A stretch of 64,000 bases of DNA, taken from contig NC_045146.1 in the NCBI RefSeq assembly GCF_008831285.2, positions 13,819,149-13,883,148 of the forward strand. Direction: 5' to 3'. The DNA comes from Nymphaea colorata. Taxonomy: Eukaryota > Streptophyta > Magnoliopsida > Nymphaeales > Nymphaeaceae. Below the pieces are notes generated by a model that saw only the letters and a list, made by a program, of their open reading frames with translations, did not search any database and was not told the origin of the DNA. Positions 62,840-64,000 of this stretch are shown piece after piece; position 1 is the stretch's first letter, and every line of letters starts with the position of its first letter. The position numbers and the translations under genes were made by a program.

Positions 62840-64000
62840 TCAAGAGAGAGACGTACAGCATTTAGATTTATCTTCGCTTGCTTTGTTTCCTGCGCGCCTT
62901 CCTTTCTTTCCTCCGCCAGTCGTGCCTGTTTGCTTCAGAATTTAATATTTAGTTGAGTCTAAGATTGAAGACGCTTGCAATGGGCAGACAAGTCAAAAAT
63001 CAAGGTGGCCAGAGTCCAACGTCGACAGTGTTTACTGGTTGCATATGGTACTTTTTTAACTGTTTCCTGCCCAAGGATCAATGGATGTTCATCTTTCTGT
63101 CTCTCTCTCACCAAATAGTGGGCAGCGCAGTCGGGTTGGGTGGCATATTGTAGCCAGATCCTTAGTTCCAATCTTGAGAAATGGTGTTGCAGAGTATTGA
63201 TCTTTAATTAGATGCTAAGTGGACTGGTTTTTGTCTGCTTCCCCTCTTTCTTTCTCTTGAAAAGATATGCCGGCATATTATGGTCTCACATTGACTCCGC
63301 AGCTGGATCGCCGAAAGGGGACAAAAGTTAGTTTTCTCATTCAAACTATGGAACTAAATATGCAACTTGTCTTGATCTGATCCTCACAACCTTCAACTTG
63401 TTTGTGTCCAAAGTTAAGTCCACTAAATTTATGAAAGAGAACTGAAAAAGAGAACAAAAGCCCGGTAAAATGATAAACAATAGCAATTATATGCGGTTTG
63501 GTTTCAAATCTAACGAGAGTTCATAGATCTCACTTGACTTGACATGATCATTCAAGATCAAAAAAAAAAAAGGAAAAAGACGGAGAAAAAAGGGATATTC
63601 TATTTTGCTTATTGATCTGTGCAGGAAATTTGGTCATAGGACGCAACCGACTCTAGGTTTTGACATTGTAGGTCTAATGCAAGCGATGTGGAAATTGACA
63701 AGCTCAAGGAGTTGAGCCTCCTTTGAATTAATTAAAATGATGTGTCTTCTCTGGGTGCTTAGCAGCTCATACCCCATCGCTAGTCATATATCATATCATG
63801 CATGACCTACTCTCGCAACAGGTGCTTTCTGGTGAAATTTTAATCGCAATATTTTTCATTTCGCAGTCCCATGTTTAATGTTGTATTCTAAAAAGCAGTT
63901 TCAAGTTTTCCAAAATTGCATCTCAAGACTCTAATTGGAGATCCACTAATTAGAGACTCTAGAGTCATGGTTGGAGTAGGTGAAATGTCCAAACGAATAA
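62840..64000. other. Upstream region of gene G to window end
   Basis: Collinear with 39,620-40,769 with few changes. No supported gene. Confidence 0.55.

Overview
This is a plant nuclear window, probably angiosperm. The genes have GT-AG introns, spacers are AT-rich with long (AT)n/(AG)n microsatellites, and hAT-like, LINE and SINE-like debris is common. The recognisable genes all lie on the minus strand: the first two exons of a GDSL esterase/lipase at the left edge, then six two-exon genes of the SLAC1-homologue (S-type anion channel, short SLAH1/SLAH4-type) family, plus one isolated SLAH 3' exon.

Layout. (1) 0.3-1.3 kb: GDSL exons 1-2, with a 43-bp minisatellite in the intron. (2) About 1.3-17 kb, with a fourth copy at 20.9-23.6 kb: a decayed tandem array. 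Each unit carries sequence from upstream of the GDSL gene, a 530-575-bp long inverted repeat (hairpin), short subrepeats, and an orphan SLAH promoter with a TATA box but no channel exon 1. One unit keeps a SLAH exon 2 (11,994-12,416). (3) 17.4-40.8 kb: SLAH genes B, C and D. (4) 40.8-43.6 kb: spacer. (5) 43.6 kb to the window end: a second copy of the B-C-D block, giving genes E, F and G. The block boundary cuts the last exon of gene E and replaces its C-terminal tail. Between C/F and D/G both blocks keep remnants of an unrecognised plus-strand gene with splice-like exon edges; the second copy has a premature stop.

How it fits together. A SLAH gene multiplied by tandem and block duplication. 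Some copies lost exon 1 and became promoter-plus-hairpin units; others stayed intact (359-406 residues). The channels would act in the plasma membrane as anion (chloride/nitrate) channels or as modulating subunits. The most unusual feature is the repeated placement of SLAH-derived TATA promoters pointing into long inverted repeats 0.4-0.6 kb downstream. That geometry could make hairpin RNA, but no expression evidence is available here. Long intergenic stretches show no gene I can support.
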